Shown here in pieces: positions 9,147 to 17,713 of a DNA stretch of 64,000 bases. A program made the position numbers and the translations under genes. Source of the stretch: Acididesulfobacillus acetoxydans (lineage in GTDB: Bacteria; Bacillota; Desulfitobacteriia; Desulfitobacteriales; Desulfitobacteriaceae); contig NZ_LR746496.1 of assembly GCF_902729405.1 (NCBI RefSeq), forward strand, positions 1,922,001 to 1,986,000, read 5' to 3'. The notes under the pieces were generated by a model. It did not search any database. It saw only the letters and a program-made list of their open reading frames with translations, and was not told the origin of the DNA. The stretch's first letter is position 1. The number at the start of each line of letters is the position of its first letter.

Positions 9147-10046
9147 ATGGAGCGTACCCGTAAGGTCATACCGCTCAGCGAAGCCATTCGACGTTTTGTC
9201 CCGGACGATTGCCCATCCCTGGCCGTGGGCGGGATGCACATGCACAACAATCCCATGGCTCTCATCCGGGAGGTCATCCGTCAGAACAAGAAAATCAAGC
9301 GGCTCATTACCAGCCCCTCGGCCGACATTAACGCGGACCTCCTGTTGGGCAGCGGACTGGTCGAGGAAATCCTGACGGCTTACGTCGGGTTTGAACACTT
9401 GGGACTTGCCCCCAATTTCCGGCGGGCAGTGGAAAAGAAAACGGTGAAACTCTTAGAATGTGACGAGCCTTTCCTGGTCTATGGTTTCCAGGCGGGAGCC
9501 GGCGGTTTACCCTTTATTCCTTATCCCAAAGGACTGGAATTAAACGACCTGCACAAAATCGATCCGGAATTCTACCGCTTTACCACCGATCCCTATACGG
9601 GAGAGCAGGTGATGACAGCCGCCCCGCTCAAGCCCTCTGTGGCTTTGATTCACTGCCAGGAGGCGGATCCCTATGGGAACGCCATTTTCAAAGGAAGTGA
9701 ATTTACGGATCGGCAAATGATTTTGGCGGCGGAGACCGTCGTGTTGCAAGTGGAAAAAATCGTGCCCGATCTGGCGGCAAAATACGGCGCGACACGGGTC
9801 AATGTGCCCGGTTTCCTGGTTTCGGCAGTGGTCGAAGCGCCCTATGGTTGTCATCCCACCTCTTCGCACGGGTATTACCGCGATGATGAGGGACACCTCA
9901 GAGCCTACTTGCAAGCTTGCAAGAGTCCGGAGTCTTGGACGGAATATCTGCACCGGTATGTCTTGGACATCCCGGAAGAGGAATACGCGGCGACAATCGG
10001 CCGGGGACGGTTGAACAGCCTGAGAAGTGAGGGGGTGTTTGAGTGA
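9147..10046 (+). CDS. CoA-transferase family I subunit A (GctA/IpdA-like)
   Basis: A 299-aa member of the glutaconate CoA-transferase alpha/IpdA family, seen from AVGGMHMHNNPMALI near the N-terminus, AGAGGLPF (about 115), DPYGNAIFKG (about 173) and the C-terminal HPTSSHGYY segment (about 235). The start is ATG 9147, behind AAAGGAG; an upstream in-frame start at 9024 has no such site. It overlaps the partner gene by 4 nt (GTGA), which indicates translational coupling and a heteromer. Possible roles are CoA transfer to benzoate or a dicarboxylate, or a hydrolase like the steroid-ring enzyme IpdAB. The partner's missing catalytic Glu favours the second. Confidence 0.75.
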   Translation: MERTRKVIPLSEAIRRFVPDDCPSLAVGGMHMHNNPMALIREVIRQNKKIKRLITSPSADINADLLLGSGLVEEILTAYVGFEHLGLAPNFRRAVEKKTVKLLECDEPFLVYGFQAGAGGLPFIPYPKGLELNDLHKIDPEFYRFTTDPYTGEQVMTAAPLKPSVALIHCQEADPYGNAIFKGSEFTDRQMILAAETVVLQVEKIVPDLAAKYGATRVNVPGFLVSAVVEAPYGCHPTSSHGYYRDDEGHLRAYLQACKSPESWTEYLHRYVLDIPEEEYAATIGRGRLNSLRSEGVFE

Positions 10047-10912
10047 GCGCAAAGGACTATTCCGGGGACAAGGGGCATTCCCAAGAGACAGGAAACCCTA
10101 GGGAGTCTGGACGCCCTGAGGGGAAGGACGATGCGGGGGAAAAAGCTTATTCTGCGGCGGAATTAATGACCGTTGTTATGGCCCGTCACCTCCGTGACGG
10201 TGAAGTCGCCGTCATGGGGGCGGTGAGCATGATTCCTATGGCAGCTTGCCGTCTCGCTCAGGAAACCCACGCTCCCAATCTCTCGTACATTGCCGGCGGG
10301 AGCGGGGCGGTGAACCCGCGTCTGGAGCCTCTGGTTTTCTCCTCCTGTGCGGCGGAGAATCTGCGGGCCGACGCGATGCTGCCTTTGCCGGATGTGATCC
10401 TGCTGGAGGGGCACGGCAAACGTTTTGATGTTTTTTTCGGCGGCGGATTGCAAATAGACAAGTATGGCAATTGCAACCTCGTTTGCGTCGGGGATTGGCA
10501 CAACCCGCTGCTTAAAGGCCCGGGAACGGTGGGGCTGCCCTTTCTCCCCAGAGCCGGCCGGGCCGTGCTCTACACGACTGCGCATAATGCCCGGACTTTC
10601 GTGGAGAAAGTCGACTTTAACAGCGGCCCGGGTTTCTTGGACGGGCCCGAGACGTGGCTGGGCCAAGGATTGCCGGGCGAGGGCCCCGCGCTGGTCGTAA
10701 CTCCGCTCTGTGTGTTTGATTTTGAGGAGAGGAGCAAGGTGATGCGTCTTAAGTCCCTTCACCCCGGTGTGAGCCGGGAGGAGGTCGTGAGAAACACCGG
10801 ATTCAGACCCGCACTTCCGCCGGAGGTGCCTGTGACACCTGAACCCACTCTGTCTGAGTTAGTGATCCTGCGCCGGTTGGATGCGGCGGGGGTGTTAGGG
10901 AAGCTCGTCTGA
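10043..10912 (+). CDS. CoA-transferase-fold subunit B lacking the catalytic Glu (IpdB-like)
   Basis: 289 aa, with a hydrophilic N-terminal extension of about 30 residues before the family core begins (AELMTVVMARHL). Family features: GGGLQIDKYGNCN about 134 and CVFDFEE about 227. In glutaconate CoA-transferase the beta subunit Glu54 in VESG forms the enzyme-CoA thioester; the aligned stretch here is APNLSYIAGGSG, with Gly in that place. IpdB, a ring-opening hydrolase subunit of steroid catabolism, also lacks this Glu. A hydrolase or lyase acting on a cyclic or beta-dicarbonyl CoA ester is therefore more likely than a CoA transferase. The alignment is by eye. Confidence 0.7.
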   Translation: MSAKDYSGDKGHSQETGNPRESGRPEGKDDAGEKAYSAAELMTVVMARHLRDGEVAVMGAVSMIPMAACRLAQETHAPNLSYIAGGSGAVNPRLEPLVFSSCAAENLRADAMLPLPDVILLEGHGKRFDVFFGGGLQIDKYGNCNLVCVGDWHNPLLKGPGTVGLPFLPRAGRAVLYTTAHNARTFVEKVDFNSGPGFLDGPETWLGQGLPGEGPALVVTPLCVFDFEERSKVMRLKSLHPGVSREEVVRNTGFRPALPPEVPVTPEPTLSELVILRRLDAAGVLGKLV

Positions 10913-11270
10913 GGTGTACATCAGACATCAGAGGTGTACATCAGAAATCAGAGGTGTACATCAGAAATCAGAGGTGTACATCAGAAATCAGAGGTGTACA
11001 TCAGAAATCAGAGGTGTACATCAGAAATCAGAGGTGTACATCAGAAATCAGAGGTGTACATCAGAAATCAGAGGTGTACATCAGAAATCAGAGGTGTACA
11101 TCAGAAATCAGAGGTGTACATCAGAAATCAGAGGTGTACATCAGAAATCAGAGGTGTACATCAGAAATCAGAGGTGTACATCAGACATCAGAGGTGTACA
11201 TCAGACATCAGAGGTGTACATCAGAAATCAGAGGTGTACATCAGACATCAGAGGTGTACATCAGAAGCCG
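10911..11270. repeat. 18-copy 20-bp tandem repeat
   Basis: GAGGTGTACATCAGAAATCA is repeated 18 times head to tail with a period of exactly 20 bp; the only variation is A/C at one position (AGAAATCA/AGACATCA) and a divergent last copy (TCAGAAGCCGG). The first copy overlaps the stop codon of the preceding gene. All three forward frames stay open because the unit has no stop, but there is no sign of a real protein. Confidence 0.97.
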
Positions 11271-11430
11271 GAGGCCGGGATGCTTCTGCTTTTAATAAGC
11301 TCCGGCGGGCTCTGGGAGGACCTCTATTTTTTGAGGTAGGGCTTGTGTAGCGGAGGTCTGGTTTAGTTCAGGGGCTAGGGACGATTGACCGGATACCGAA
11401 CGAGAATTTGCCGGAAAAGGAGTGTTCCGT

Positions 11431-13035
11431 ATGAGCCAGGTTAGCCTGCAGATTCCCGAACAATTCAATGTGGCCGTCGAACTGGTGGACAAAAATTTGC
11501 AATTGGGCCGGGGAGACAAGGTCGCAATCTATTACCAAGATCAGACTTTTACCTATGAACAGGTCTTCCGTCTGGTCAATAAAGCGGGAAATGCTTTAAA
11601 GAGCCTGGGGGTGGAACGGGAGAACAGAGTGCTGCTTCTCCTGCTCGATTCGCCGGAGTTCGTCGCCACTTTTTTCGGGGCCATCAAAATGGGTGCCGTG
11701 CCGATTCCGACCAACACTATTCTCAAAGCCCAGGATTACCTCTACTTACTCAATGACAGCCGGGCCAAAGTGGCTGTGGTCAGTGAGGCGCTCGTTCCGG
11801 TGCTGGAATCGATCCGGGGAGAATTGCGTTACCTTGAGCACTTGGTTGTGGCCGGACAGGCCGGACCCGGACAAATGTCCTATGATGAGCTGATTCAGGC
11901 CGCTTCAGATGAATTGGAGCCGGCGGACACGCATAAGGATGAACCGGCTTTCTGGCTCTACAGTTCGGGCAGCACTGGCTTTCCCAAGGGGGCGGTGCAT
12001 CTCCAGCATGACATGATTGTCAGTGCCGATCTCTATGCCAAGCCCATTTTAAATATCAACGAAAACGATATCTGTTATTCCGTGGCTAAACTCTTCTTTG
12101 CTTACGGGTTGGGTAATGCTCTCTACTTTCCTTTCCGGGTGGGCGCTTCTACGGTCTTGGTGCCGGAGGCGCCCAAACCGGAAACTGTCTTTGCCGCGGT
12201 GCGCCGCTACCAGCCGACTCTTTTCTATGGAGTTCCCACTTCTTACTCCGCTCTGCTTCAGGCGGCGGACCGTATTCCGGATGTCGACATGCATTCGATT
12301 CGACTTTGCACTTCGGCCGGGGAGTCCCTGCCCAAGTCGGTCTACGAGGCTTGGCGGAAAAAATTCAATCTGATCATTTTGGATGGAATCGGCTCGACGG
12401 AAATCACGCACATCTTCATCACCAACCGCTTGGGGGAAGCGAAACCGGGGAGTACGGGCAAGCCGGTGCCGGGTTATGAGGCCAAACTGGTGGACGCGGA
12501 AGGCAATCCCGTGCCTACTGGGGAAATCGGCACTTTAATGGTCAAGGGGGACAGTATCTGTGCTTATTACTGGAACAAGCATGAAAAGAACAAACAGAGC
12601 TTCTGCGGGCCCTGGATCAACACCGGTGACAAATACCTGATCGATGAAGAAGGCTTCTTTTGGTATGTGGGTCGGACGGACGACATGATCAAGCCCGGGG
12701 GGATTTGGGTTTCTCCGATTGAGGTGGAGAATACGCTGATGGAACATCCGTCGATTCTGGAATGTGCGGTCATCGGGGTGCGGGACAGTGACAACTTGGA
12801 GAAGCCGAAAGCCTACGTCGTGCTCAAAGAGGGGTTTAGCGCGTCGACCGACCTGGCGAAAGAGATTCAGCAGTTTGTCAAGAGCCGTATCGCTCCCTAC
12901 AAATTTCCGCGTTGGGTTGAGTTTGTCGAGGAGTTGCCCAAGACAGCCTCCGGTAAGATGCTGAGGTATCGGTTGAGACAATTGAACCAGCCGGCGGGTA
13001 CGAGCGCAAGGGCGGACGAGACAGAGGAGGAGTAG
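11431..13035 (+). CDS. badA: Benzoate-CoA ligase
   Basis: 534 aa, AMP-forming acyl-CoA synthetase (ANL) family. Visible are the P-loop-like SSGSTGFPKGA (about 172-182), GSTE (about 325), NTGDKYLIDEEGFFWYVGR (about 398-416) and the C-terminal catalytic Lys region ELPKTASGKMLR (about 505-516). The opening QFNVAVELVDKNLQLGRGDK is typical of benzoate-CoA ligases rather than fatty acid ligases. It activates benzoate (or a close aromatic acid) to the CoA thioester in the cytoplasm, the entry step of the pathway. ATG 11431 has AAAAGGAG 8 nt upstream; the in-frame GTG at 11422 lies inside that ribosome site. It sits between the CoA-transferase-fold pair and the SDR/thiolase genes. Confidence 0.88.
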   Translation: MSQVSLQIPEQFNVAVELVDKNLQLGRGDKVAIYYQDQTFTYEQVFRLVNKAGNALKSLGVERENRVLLLLLDSPEFVATFFGAIKMGAVPIPTNTILKAQDYLYLLNDSRAKVAVVSEALVPVLESIRGELRYLEHLVVAGQAGPGQMSYDELIQAASDELEPADTHKDEPAFWLYSSGSTGFPKGAVHLQHDMIVSADLYAKPILNINENDICYSVAKLFFAYGLGNALYFPFRVGASTVLVPEAPKPETVFAAVRRYQPTLFYGVPTSYSALLQAADRIPDVDMHSIRLCTSAGESLPKSVYEAWRKKFNLIILDGIGSTEITHIFITNRLGEAKPGSTGKPVPGYEAKLVDAEGNPVPTGEIGTLMVKGDSICAYYWNKHEKNKQSFCGPWINTGDKYLIDEEGFFWYVGRTDDMIKPGGIWVSPIEVENTLMEHPSILECAVIGVRDSDNLEKPKAYVVLKEGFSASTDLAKEIQQFVKSRIAPYKFPRWVEFVEELPKTASGKMLRYRLRQLNQPAGTSARADETEEE

Positions 13036-13104
13036 CCGGATGAGAGTGCAAGTCGGACAACTTGCTGATGTGCCGGGATTGTGCCAGGGGGGAGGAATAA
13101 AAGG

Positions 13105-13851
13105 GTGAAACTGCAAGGAAAGGTCGCTCTGATCACCGGGGCTAAAGAAGGTATCGGTAAGGCAGTGGCTATCGCTTTTGCGGCTGAGGGGGCGGATGTG
13201 GCTTTGGTGAGCCGGTCCATCACCCGTGCCGACGAGGTGGTGCGGGAAGTAGAGCAAAGGGGGCGGAGGGCTTGTGTGGTGCAAACGGATGTGGCCAGGC
13301 AGGATTCGGTCCAGGCCATGGTCGCCCAGGTGAAAGCCGAACTGGGCCCGATCGACATCCTTGTCAACAACGCCGGTTTGACGCGCCCGGCCATGCTGCT
13401 CAAAATGACTGAGGAGCAATGGGACGAAGTGATTAATGTCCATCTCAAAGGGACTTTTCTCTGTACGCAGGCCGTGGCCAAAGAGATGGCGGCAAGGAGA
13501 AGCGGACGCATTCTCAACGTCACTTCCTCGGCGGGGCTGCAGGGGACCATCGGCCAGGTGAACTATACGGCGGCCAAGGGCGGCATCAGTGCTTTTACCA
13601 AATCAGCGGCTAGGGAACTGGCTAAATACGGGATCACGGTCAATGCCATCTCTCCTTTCGCGGAGACGAAGATGACCGAGAAAATCGCCTCTGACCCGAA
13701 ATTGCGCGACAAATACCTGGAAAGGGTGCCTTTGGGCCGTTTCGGCCAGCCGGAGGAGATGGCCCCGGGGTTTGTATTTCTGGCTTCTGCGGAAGCCGGC
13801 TATATCACGGGCCAGATTCTCTGCATCGACGGAGGGATGATCATGCGCTGA
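13105..13851 (+). CDS. Short-chain dehydrogenase/reductase (FabG-like)
   Basis: 248 aa, classical SDR. NAD(P) motif TGAKEGIG (about 12-19), NNAG (about 87), and the catalytic triad in NVTSSAGLQG (Ser about 138) and YTAAKGG (Tyr/Lys about 151/155). The C-terminal ITGQILCIDGG is typical of FabG. The start was placed at GTG 13105 because GGGAGG lies 10 nt upstream and the family N-terminus KLQGKVALITG begins there. Between benzoate-CoA ligase and thiolase, it probably oxidises a 3-hydroxyacyl-CoA from the ring-opened pimeloyl-type chain. The exact substrate cannot be read from sequence. Confidence 0.82.
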   Translation: MKLQGKVALITGAKEGIGKAVAIAFAAEGADVALVSRSITRADEVVREVEQRGRRACVVQTDVARQDSVQAMVAQVKAELGPIDILVNNAGLTRPAMLLKMTEEQWDEVINVHLKGTFLCTQAVAKEMAARRSGRILNVTSSAGLQGTIGQVNYTAAKGGISAFTKSAARELAKYGITVNAISPFAETKMTEKIASDPKLRDKYLERVPLGRFGQPEEMAPGFVFLASAEAGYITGQILCIDGGMIMR

Positions 13852-14121
13852 GGCCGTGTGAGCGCAGTGGGGAGAAAGTGGAGGCGGATCATTGGACACG
13901 CGGAAGTCGTTTCCACGGCTTGGCGGCCGGAGGGTCACCTGCGCCGGATACGGGCACTCGGACCTGTGAAAGCGGATACGGAAGTGCAGGAACCAAAGCG
14001 AGTATGGGAGAGTAGAAGCAGGAGCGGACATTAGCGGAAGAGTGGATGTGGGAAGGCGGATACGGAGGGCTTTGTGAGAGCCCTGGATTGCAGAAAAGAG
14101 GAAAAGTTTAGGAGGGTTCGG
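13852..14121. other. Purine-rich spacer with GCGGATACGGA words
   Basis: A 270-bp gap with no supported gene. GCGGATACGGA-like words recur (near 13945, 13974 and 14056) in a degenerate purine-rich background. No T-run terminator or clear promoter was seen. The thiolase ribosome site TTAGGAGGG is at the right end. Confidence 0.5.
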
Positions 14122-15312
14122 ATGAAAGAGGTAGTGATCGTCAGTGCGGTGCGGACGGCCATCGGCACGATCGGCGGTACCCTCAAGGACATTCCGCCGC
14201 AGGATCTGGGGGCCATCGTGGTCAAGGAAGCGCTGGCGCGGGCGGGGGTAAGTCCGCAAATTGTGGAAGAGGTCATTATGGGGTGGTCCCGCCAGACCAC
14301 GGAGGCTGCCAACATTGCCCGTGTCATCTCCCTTTTGGCCGGGATTCCCGAAGAGGCGGCGGCCTTTACCGTGCACCGCCAGTGTGCCTCCGGCCTTCAG
14401 GCCATTAGCAGCGGAGCTCAGGAGATCCAAACGGGGAGGGCGGAGGTGGTCGTGGCCGGCGGGACGGAAAGTCTGAGCAGGGCACCGTTCTATCTCAAAA
14501 ACGCGCGCTACGGCTACGGTTCCGGAGACGGTGTCTTGGTGGACTCCCTGACGGAAGCCGGTCCGGGGGGACAGCCCCTTTCCCTCTATGGTGCCGTTTC
14601 TATGGGCGATACAGCCGAAAATGTGGCCGAACAGTTTCGTGTTTCCCGGGCGGATCAGGACGCCTTTGCCCTGCAAAGCCAGCAACGCTATCGGAAAGCC
14701 TTGGAAGCGGGGCTTTTTCAAGAGGAAATTGTACCGGTTAACGTGCCTATCCGCAAAGGCACCCTCGTCTTTGCGACGGATGAACACCCACGGGATACGA
14801 GCCTGGAGAAACTGGCCGCCTTAAAGCCCGCCTTTCGTCCCGGGGGATCCGTGACAGCCGGCAATTCTTGTGGCCGCAACGATGCCTCGGCCGCCGTGGT
14901 TTTGCTGTCGGCGGAGAAAGCCAATGAACTGGGTCTGAAGCCCATGGCCAGGTTGGTGACCGATGCCGTCGTGGGAGTGCCTCCGCAAATCATGGGGATT
15001 GGGCCGGTGCCGGCAGTGAGCAAGGCCTTGAAACAGGCGGGCTTAAGCGTAGAGGACATTGGATTGATTGAACTCAATGAAGCCTTTGCTTCCCAGTCCT
15101 TGGCCGTGATCCGGGAATTGGGGCTGGATGGGGAGAAAGTGAACGTCAACGGGGGTGCCATCGCCTTGGGCCATCCCATCGGGGCCACCGGGGCGCGGCT
15201 CATGACGACTTTGCTCCATGAAATGCGCCGCAGACAGACCCGTTACGGCATGGTGACCCTTTGCATCGGCGGGGGGCAGGGGATGGCCATGATCGTAGAA
15301 GGTATCTATTAA
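14122..15312 (+). CDS. Acetyl-CoA acyltransferase (thiolase)
   Basis: 396 aa, normal thiolase II. Nucleophilic Cys in [10 protein letters not shown] (about 90), NEAFASQ (about 318), [11 protein letters not shown] (about 350) and the second Cys in CIGGGQGMA (about 380) are all present. ATG 14122 follows TTAGGAGGG. In this setting it likely cleaves 3-oxopimeloyl-CoA or acetoacetyl-CoA in the lower benzoyl-CoA pathway. Confidence 0.88.
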   Translation: MKEVVIVSAVRTAIGTIGGTLKDIPPQDLGAIVVKEALARAGVSPQIVEEVIMGWSRQTTEAANIARVISLLAGIPEEAAAFTVHRQCASGLQAISSGAQEIQTGRAEVVVAGGTESLSRAPFYLKNARYGYGSGDGVLVDSLTEAGPGGQPLSLYGAVSMGDTAENVAEQFRVSRADQDAFALQSQQRYRKALEAGLFQEEIVPVNVPIRKGTLVFATDEHPRDTSLEKLAALKPAFRPGGSVTAGNSCGRNDASAAVVLLSAEKANELGLKPMARLVTDAVVGVPPQIMGIGPVPAVSKALKQAGLSVEDIGLIELNEAFASQSLAVIRELGLDGEKVNVNGGAIALGHPIGATGARLMTTLLHEMRRRQTRYGMVTLCIGGGQGMAMIVEGIY

Positions 15313-15545
15313 AGCCTATTAGAGTCTATTAAATTTGATAAAACCCATTAAATCTGATAAAGCCCATTAAAGTCTAGTAAGTCTAAGAGCCTAAAACTTA
15401 GTCGTTAAGTCAATGAAGTCGTTAAGTCAAGGGAGCCGGCGGGGCAAGGGGGCCGGTAGGTCAAGGGAGCCGGTAAGTCAAGGCAGTCGGAGAGGCAAGT
15501 TAAGCGATAGGTTTCTGGTTTGATACCACCGAAGAAATTTAACGA
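15313..15545. repeat. Degenerate tandem repeats between thiolase and oah-type gene
   Basis: Two blocks: an AT-rich one of TCTATTAAA/CCCATTAAA words (15313-15400), then a block of AGTCAAGGGAGCCGG words (15405-15505). Neither contains a gene. The right block shares the GGGAGCCGG theme with other spacers in the window. Confidence 0.8.
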
Positions 15546-15569
15546 GTGTAGAAGAAAGGATGAAGAAGC

Positions 15570-16535
15570 ATGAGTCCACGTTTTACAGGAAAAGCGACGA
15601 GCGAATTTGATTTTCGGGAAGTCATTTACGAGAAAAAAGGCTGGGTCGCGACGGTCACGATCAACCGGCCCCATGTCTACAACTCTTACAGCACCCTGAC
15701 GTTGCAGGAATTGACCACAGCTTTTCGGGATGCCTCCTGGGATGACTCCGTGGCGGTGGTCGTGCTCACCGGAGCGGGGGAAAAGGCCTTTTGCTCGGGT
15801 GGGGATGTCAAAGAATATGCGGAGGACTACACGAAGAAGCCTAGGGATTACTGGAAGTGGATGGGAGTCTTTACGGAGTGCCATGACATCCTGCGCAATA
15901 TCGGCAAGCCCACGATTGCCCGGATTAACGGGATGGTGGTCGGCGGTGGCAATGAATTCAACATGGCATGCGATTTAGCTATTATGGTGGAGGATGCTTC
16001 GATTCAGCAAGTCGGAACGATGGTGGGCAGCGTGGCGGCCGGCGGGGCCACCCAGTGGCTTCCGATCATCGTCGGAGATCGGCGGGCGCGGGAAATGCTC
16101 TTTCTCAGTGAACCGGTTCCGGCCCAAAAATGCCTGGAATGGGGTTTGGTGAATCAGGTTGTACCGCGTGCTCAGCTGGATGAGGCGGTGGCCACGATGG
16201 CCGATAAGCTCGTGCACAAATTCCCCGAGTGTCTGCGCTACACGAAGCAGCAGACAAATTTCTGGAAAGACCTCGCCTGGAGTTCAACGGTGGGGCACGC
16301 CAAGGAATGGCTGGCTTTGCACTTTGCCTCGGTCGAGCCTTATGAAGGAATGAACGCTTTTGTCGAGAAGCGGCCCAAAGACTACATCGGCTTGCGCACG
16401 AAGGCGGCCGAGGGGGGCTCCAGTGAGTTTCTTTACGGTCCGTACACCCACACGTGTCCGAGCTGCGGCGCCAAAGGAATTCCTGAAGCGTTCAAGTTCT
16501 GCGGCGTCTGCGGAACCGAGTTGAAGCGGGGCTGA
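15570..16535 (+). CDS. oah: 6-oxocyclohex-1-ene-1-carbonyl-CoA hydrolase-like, with zinc ribbon
   Basis: 321 aa, crotonase superfamily. The stretches YNSYST, LTGAGEKAFCSGGDVKEYAE (about 67-86), INGMVVGGGNEF (about 120) and GSVAAGGATQWLP (about 152) match the ring-opening hydrolase Oah/BamA/BzdY better than ordinary enoyl-CoA hydratases. That enzyme hydrates and hydrolytically opens 6-oxocyclohexene-carbonyl-CoA to 3-hydroxypimelyl-CoA. It is shorter than the usual ~375-aa form because the insertion after VNQVVP is missing. It also ends in a rubredoxin-like zinc ribbon, CPSCGAK...FCGVCG (about 296-315), not expected in Oah. It lies just before the class I reductase genes. BadI-type hydrolase is the alternative. 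Confidence 0.72.
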   Translation: MSPRFTGKATSEFDFREVIYEKKGWVATVTINRPHVYNSYSTLTLQELTTAFRDASWDDSVAVVVLTGAGEKAFCSGGDVKEYAEDYTKKPRDYWKWMGVFTECHDILRNIGKPTIARINGMVVGGGNEFNMACDLAIMVEDASIQQVGTMVGSVAAGGATQWLPIIVGDRRAREMLFLSEPVPAQKCLEWGLVNQVVPRAQLDEAVATMADKLVHKFPECLRYTKQQTNFWKDLAWSSTVGHAKEWLALHFASVEPYEGMNAFVEKRPKDYIGLRTKAAEGGSSEFLYGPYTHTCPSCGAKGIPEAFKFCGVCGTELKRG

Positions 16536-16568
16536 GGAGCGGCAAAAGAGGAGAGAGGAGATAGAGGC

Positions 16569-17696
16569 ATGTTCACACAATTTAAGCAATGGTACACGAA
16601 CCGACATGATTATGCCAGGGACTGGAAAGAAAGAAGCGGGAGCAAGGTTATTGGCTATTTTTGTACCTATGTGCCGGAGGAAATCCTCTACGCCGCCAAT
16701 GTCCTGCCTGTCCGGATTCTGGGTGGACACGAGCCTCAAGATGTGACTGAACCGCATATTTTCGGCATGTACTGTCCCTTCTCCCGCGATGTACTGGCCC
16801 AAGGGCTTAAAGACAGGTTTTCCTATCTGGACGGTATTACCATTGCCCAGTCCTGTCTGCACATACGGCAGGCTTACACAAGCTGGGATTTGCATAGACC
16901 GACGGAGTTCAGTTACTATCTGCCCATGCCCCACAATGTCCAAAGCGCTCATTCCCGTACCTTCTTGCGCGCGGAGCTGGAACAATTCAAAGAAGCGGTG
17001 GAACAATGGACGGGTCAAACGATCACGGACGCAGATTTAGATCGAGGTATTGATATTGTCAACACTAACCGGCGCCTGCTTAAGCGGATCTTCGAACTGA
17101 GGAGACAGGAAAACCCGCCGCTTAGCGGACAAGAAGCGATGTACCTGGTGCTTTCCAGTCAAATGACGGACAAACGGGAGCACAACCAAGCCTTGGAGAA
17201 ACTGTTGGAGCAACTGCCTGAGCGGGAGCTCAAGCGTCCGACAGGGGAAAGGCTCATGATCCTGGGCAGCGAGAATGATGATATTCCCTTTACGGAAATG
17301 GTTGAACAAGTCTGCGGGGCTACCTTTGTCATAGATGACCATTGTACGGGAACGCGCTACTTCTGGAATGAAAGCGTGCCCAATGAGGACCGCCTCTTGG
17401 AGATCGCCAACCGCTATGTCGATCGGGTGCCCTGCCCCACCAAAGATTGGCCGCAGCGCAAGCGGCTGGAACACATTCAGAAATTGATTGAGGATTATGA
17501 CGTTCAAGGAGTTATTGTGATCCAGCAAAAATTCTGTGATCCGCACGAACTGGATATCCCGGCGATTCAAAAGGTTTTGAAAGGAAAAGGGATTCCCACC
17601 CTGTTTCTGGAGTTTGATGTTACCGCTCCACTCGGGCCGTTCAGGATCCGGGTCGAGGCTTTCCTGGAAATGATGCGGCAAGAGGACTTGTTCTAA
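16569..17696 (+). CDS. bcrC: Class I benzoyl-CoA reductase subunit C (BcrC/BzdN type)
   Basis: 375 aa of the 2-hydroxyacyl-CoA dehydratase/benzoyl-CoA reductase family. Typical features: [21 protein letters not shown] near the N-terminus, CPFSRD and SCLHIRQAY (Cys ligands for the active-site [4Fe-4S] cluster, about 74 and 97), and [18 protein letters not shown] (about 253). The protein pairs with subunit B to hold the cluster and substrate for two-electron reduction of the benzoyl-CoA ring. The gene starts 33 bp after the oah-type gene behind GAGAGGAG and is 17 bp from the next subunit. Other dehydratase family members (HgdB) are less likely given the neighbours. Confidence 0.87.
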   Translation: MFTQFKQWYTNRHDYARDWKERSGSKVIGYFCTYVPEEILYAANVLPVRILGGHEPQDVTEPHIFGMYCPFSRDVLAQGLKDRFSYLDGITIAQSCLHIRQAYTSWDLHRPTEFSYYLPMPHNVQSAHSRTFLRAELEQFKEAVEQWTGQTITDADLDRGIDIVNTNRRLLKRIFELRRQENPPLSGQEAMYLVLSSQMTDKREHNQALEKLLEQLPERELKRPTGERLMILGSENDDIPFTEMVEQVCGATFVIDDHCTGTRYFWNESVPNEDRLLEIANRYVDRVPCPTKDWPQRKRLEHIQKLIEDYDVQGVIVIQQKFCDPHELDIPAIQKVLKGKGIPTLFLEFDVTAPLGPFRIRVEAFLEMMRQEDLF

Positions 17697-17713
17697 ATAG
17701 GGAGGGCAATAGC

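Noticed and set aside
10911-11270. CRISPR array
   Set aside because: The units are contiguous 20-bp tandem repeats with no unique spacers, and no cas genes are present.
10914-11350. Three overlapping forward proteins rich in MYIRNQR-type repeats
   Set aside because: A 20-bp stop-free tandem repeat opens all three frames; same peptide in each, no ribosome sites, no known family.
12535-13443. 302-aa minus-strand frame
   Set aside because: Antisense to benzoate-CoA ligase and the SDR; no recognisable domain.
13603-14787. 394-aa minus-strand frame
   Set aside because: It lies antisense to the SDR and thiolase genes, whose motifs are intact; high-GC shadow frame.
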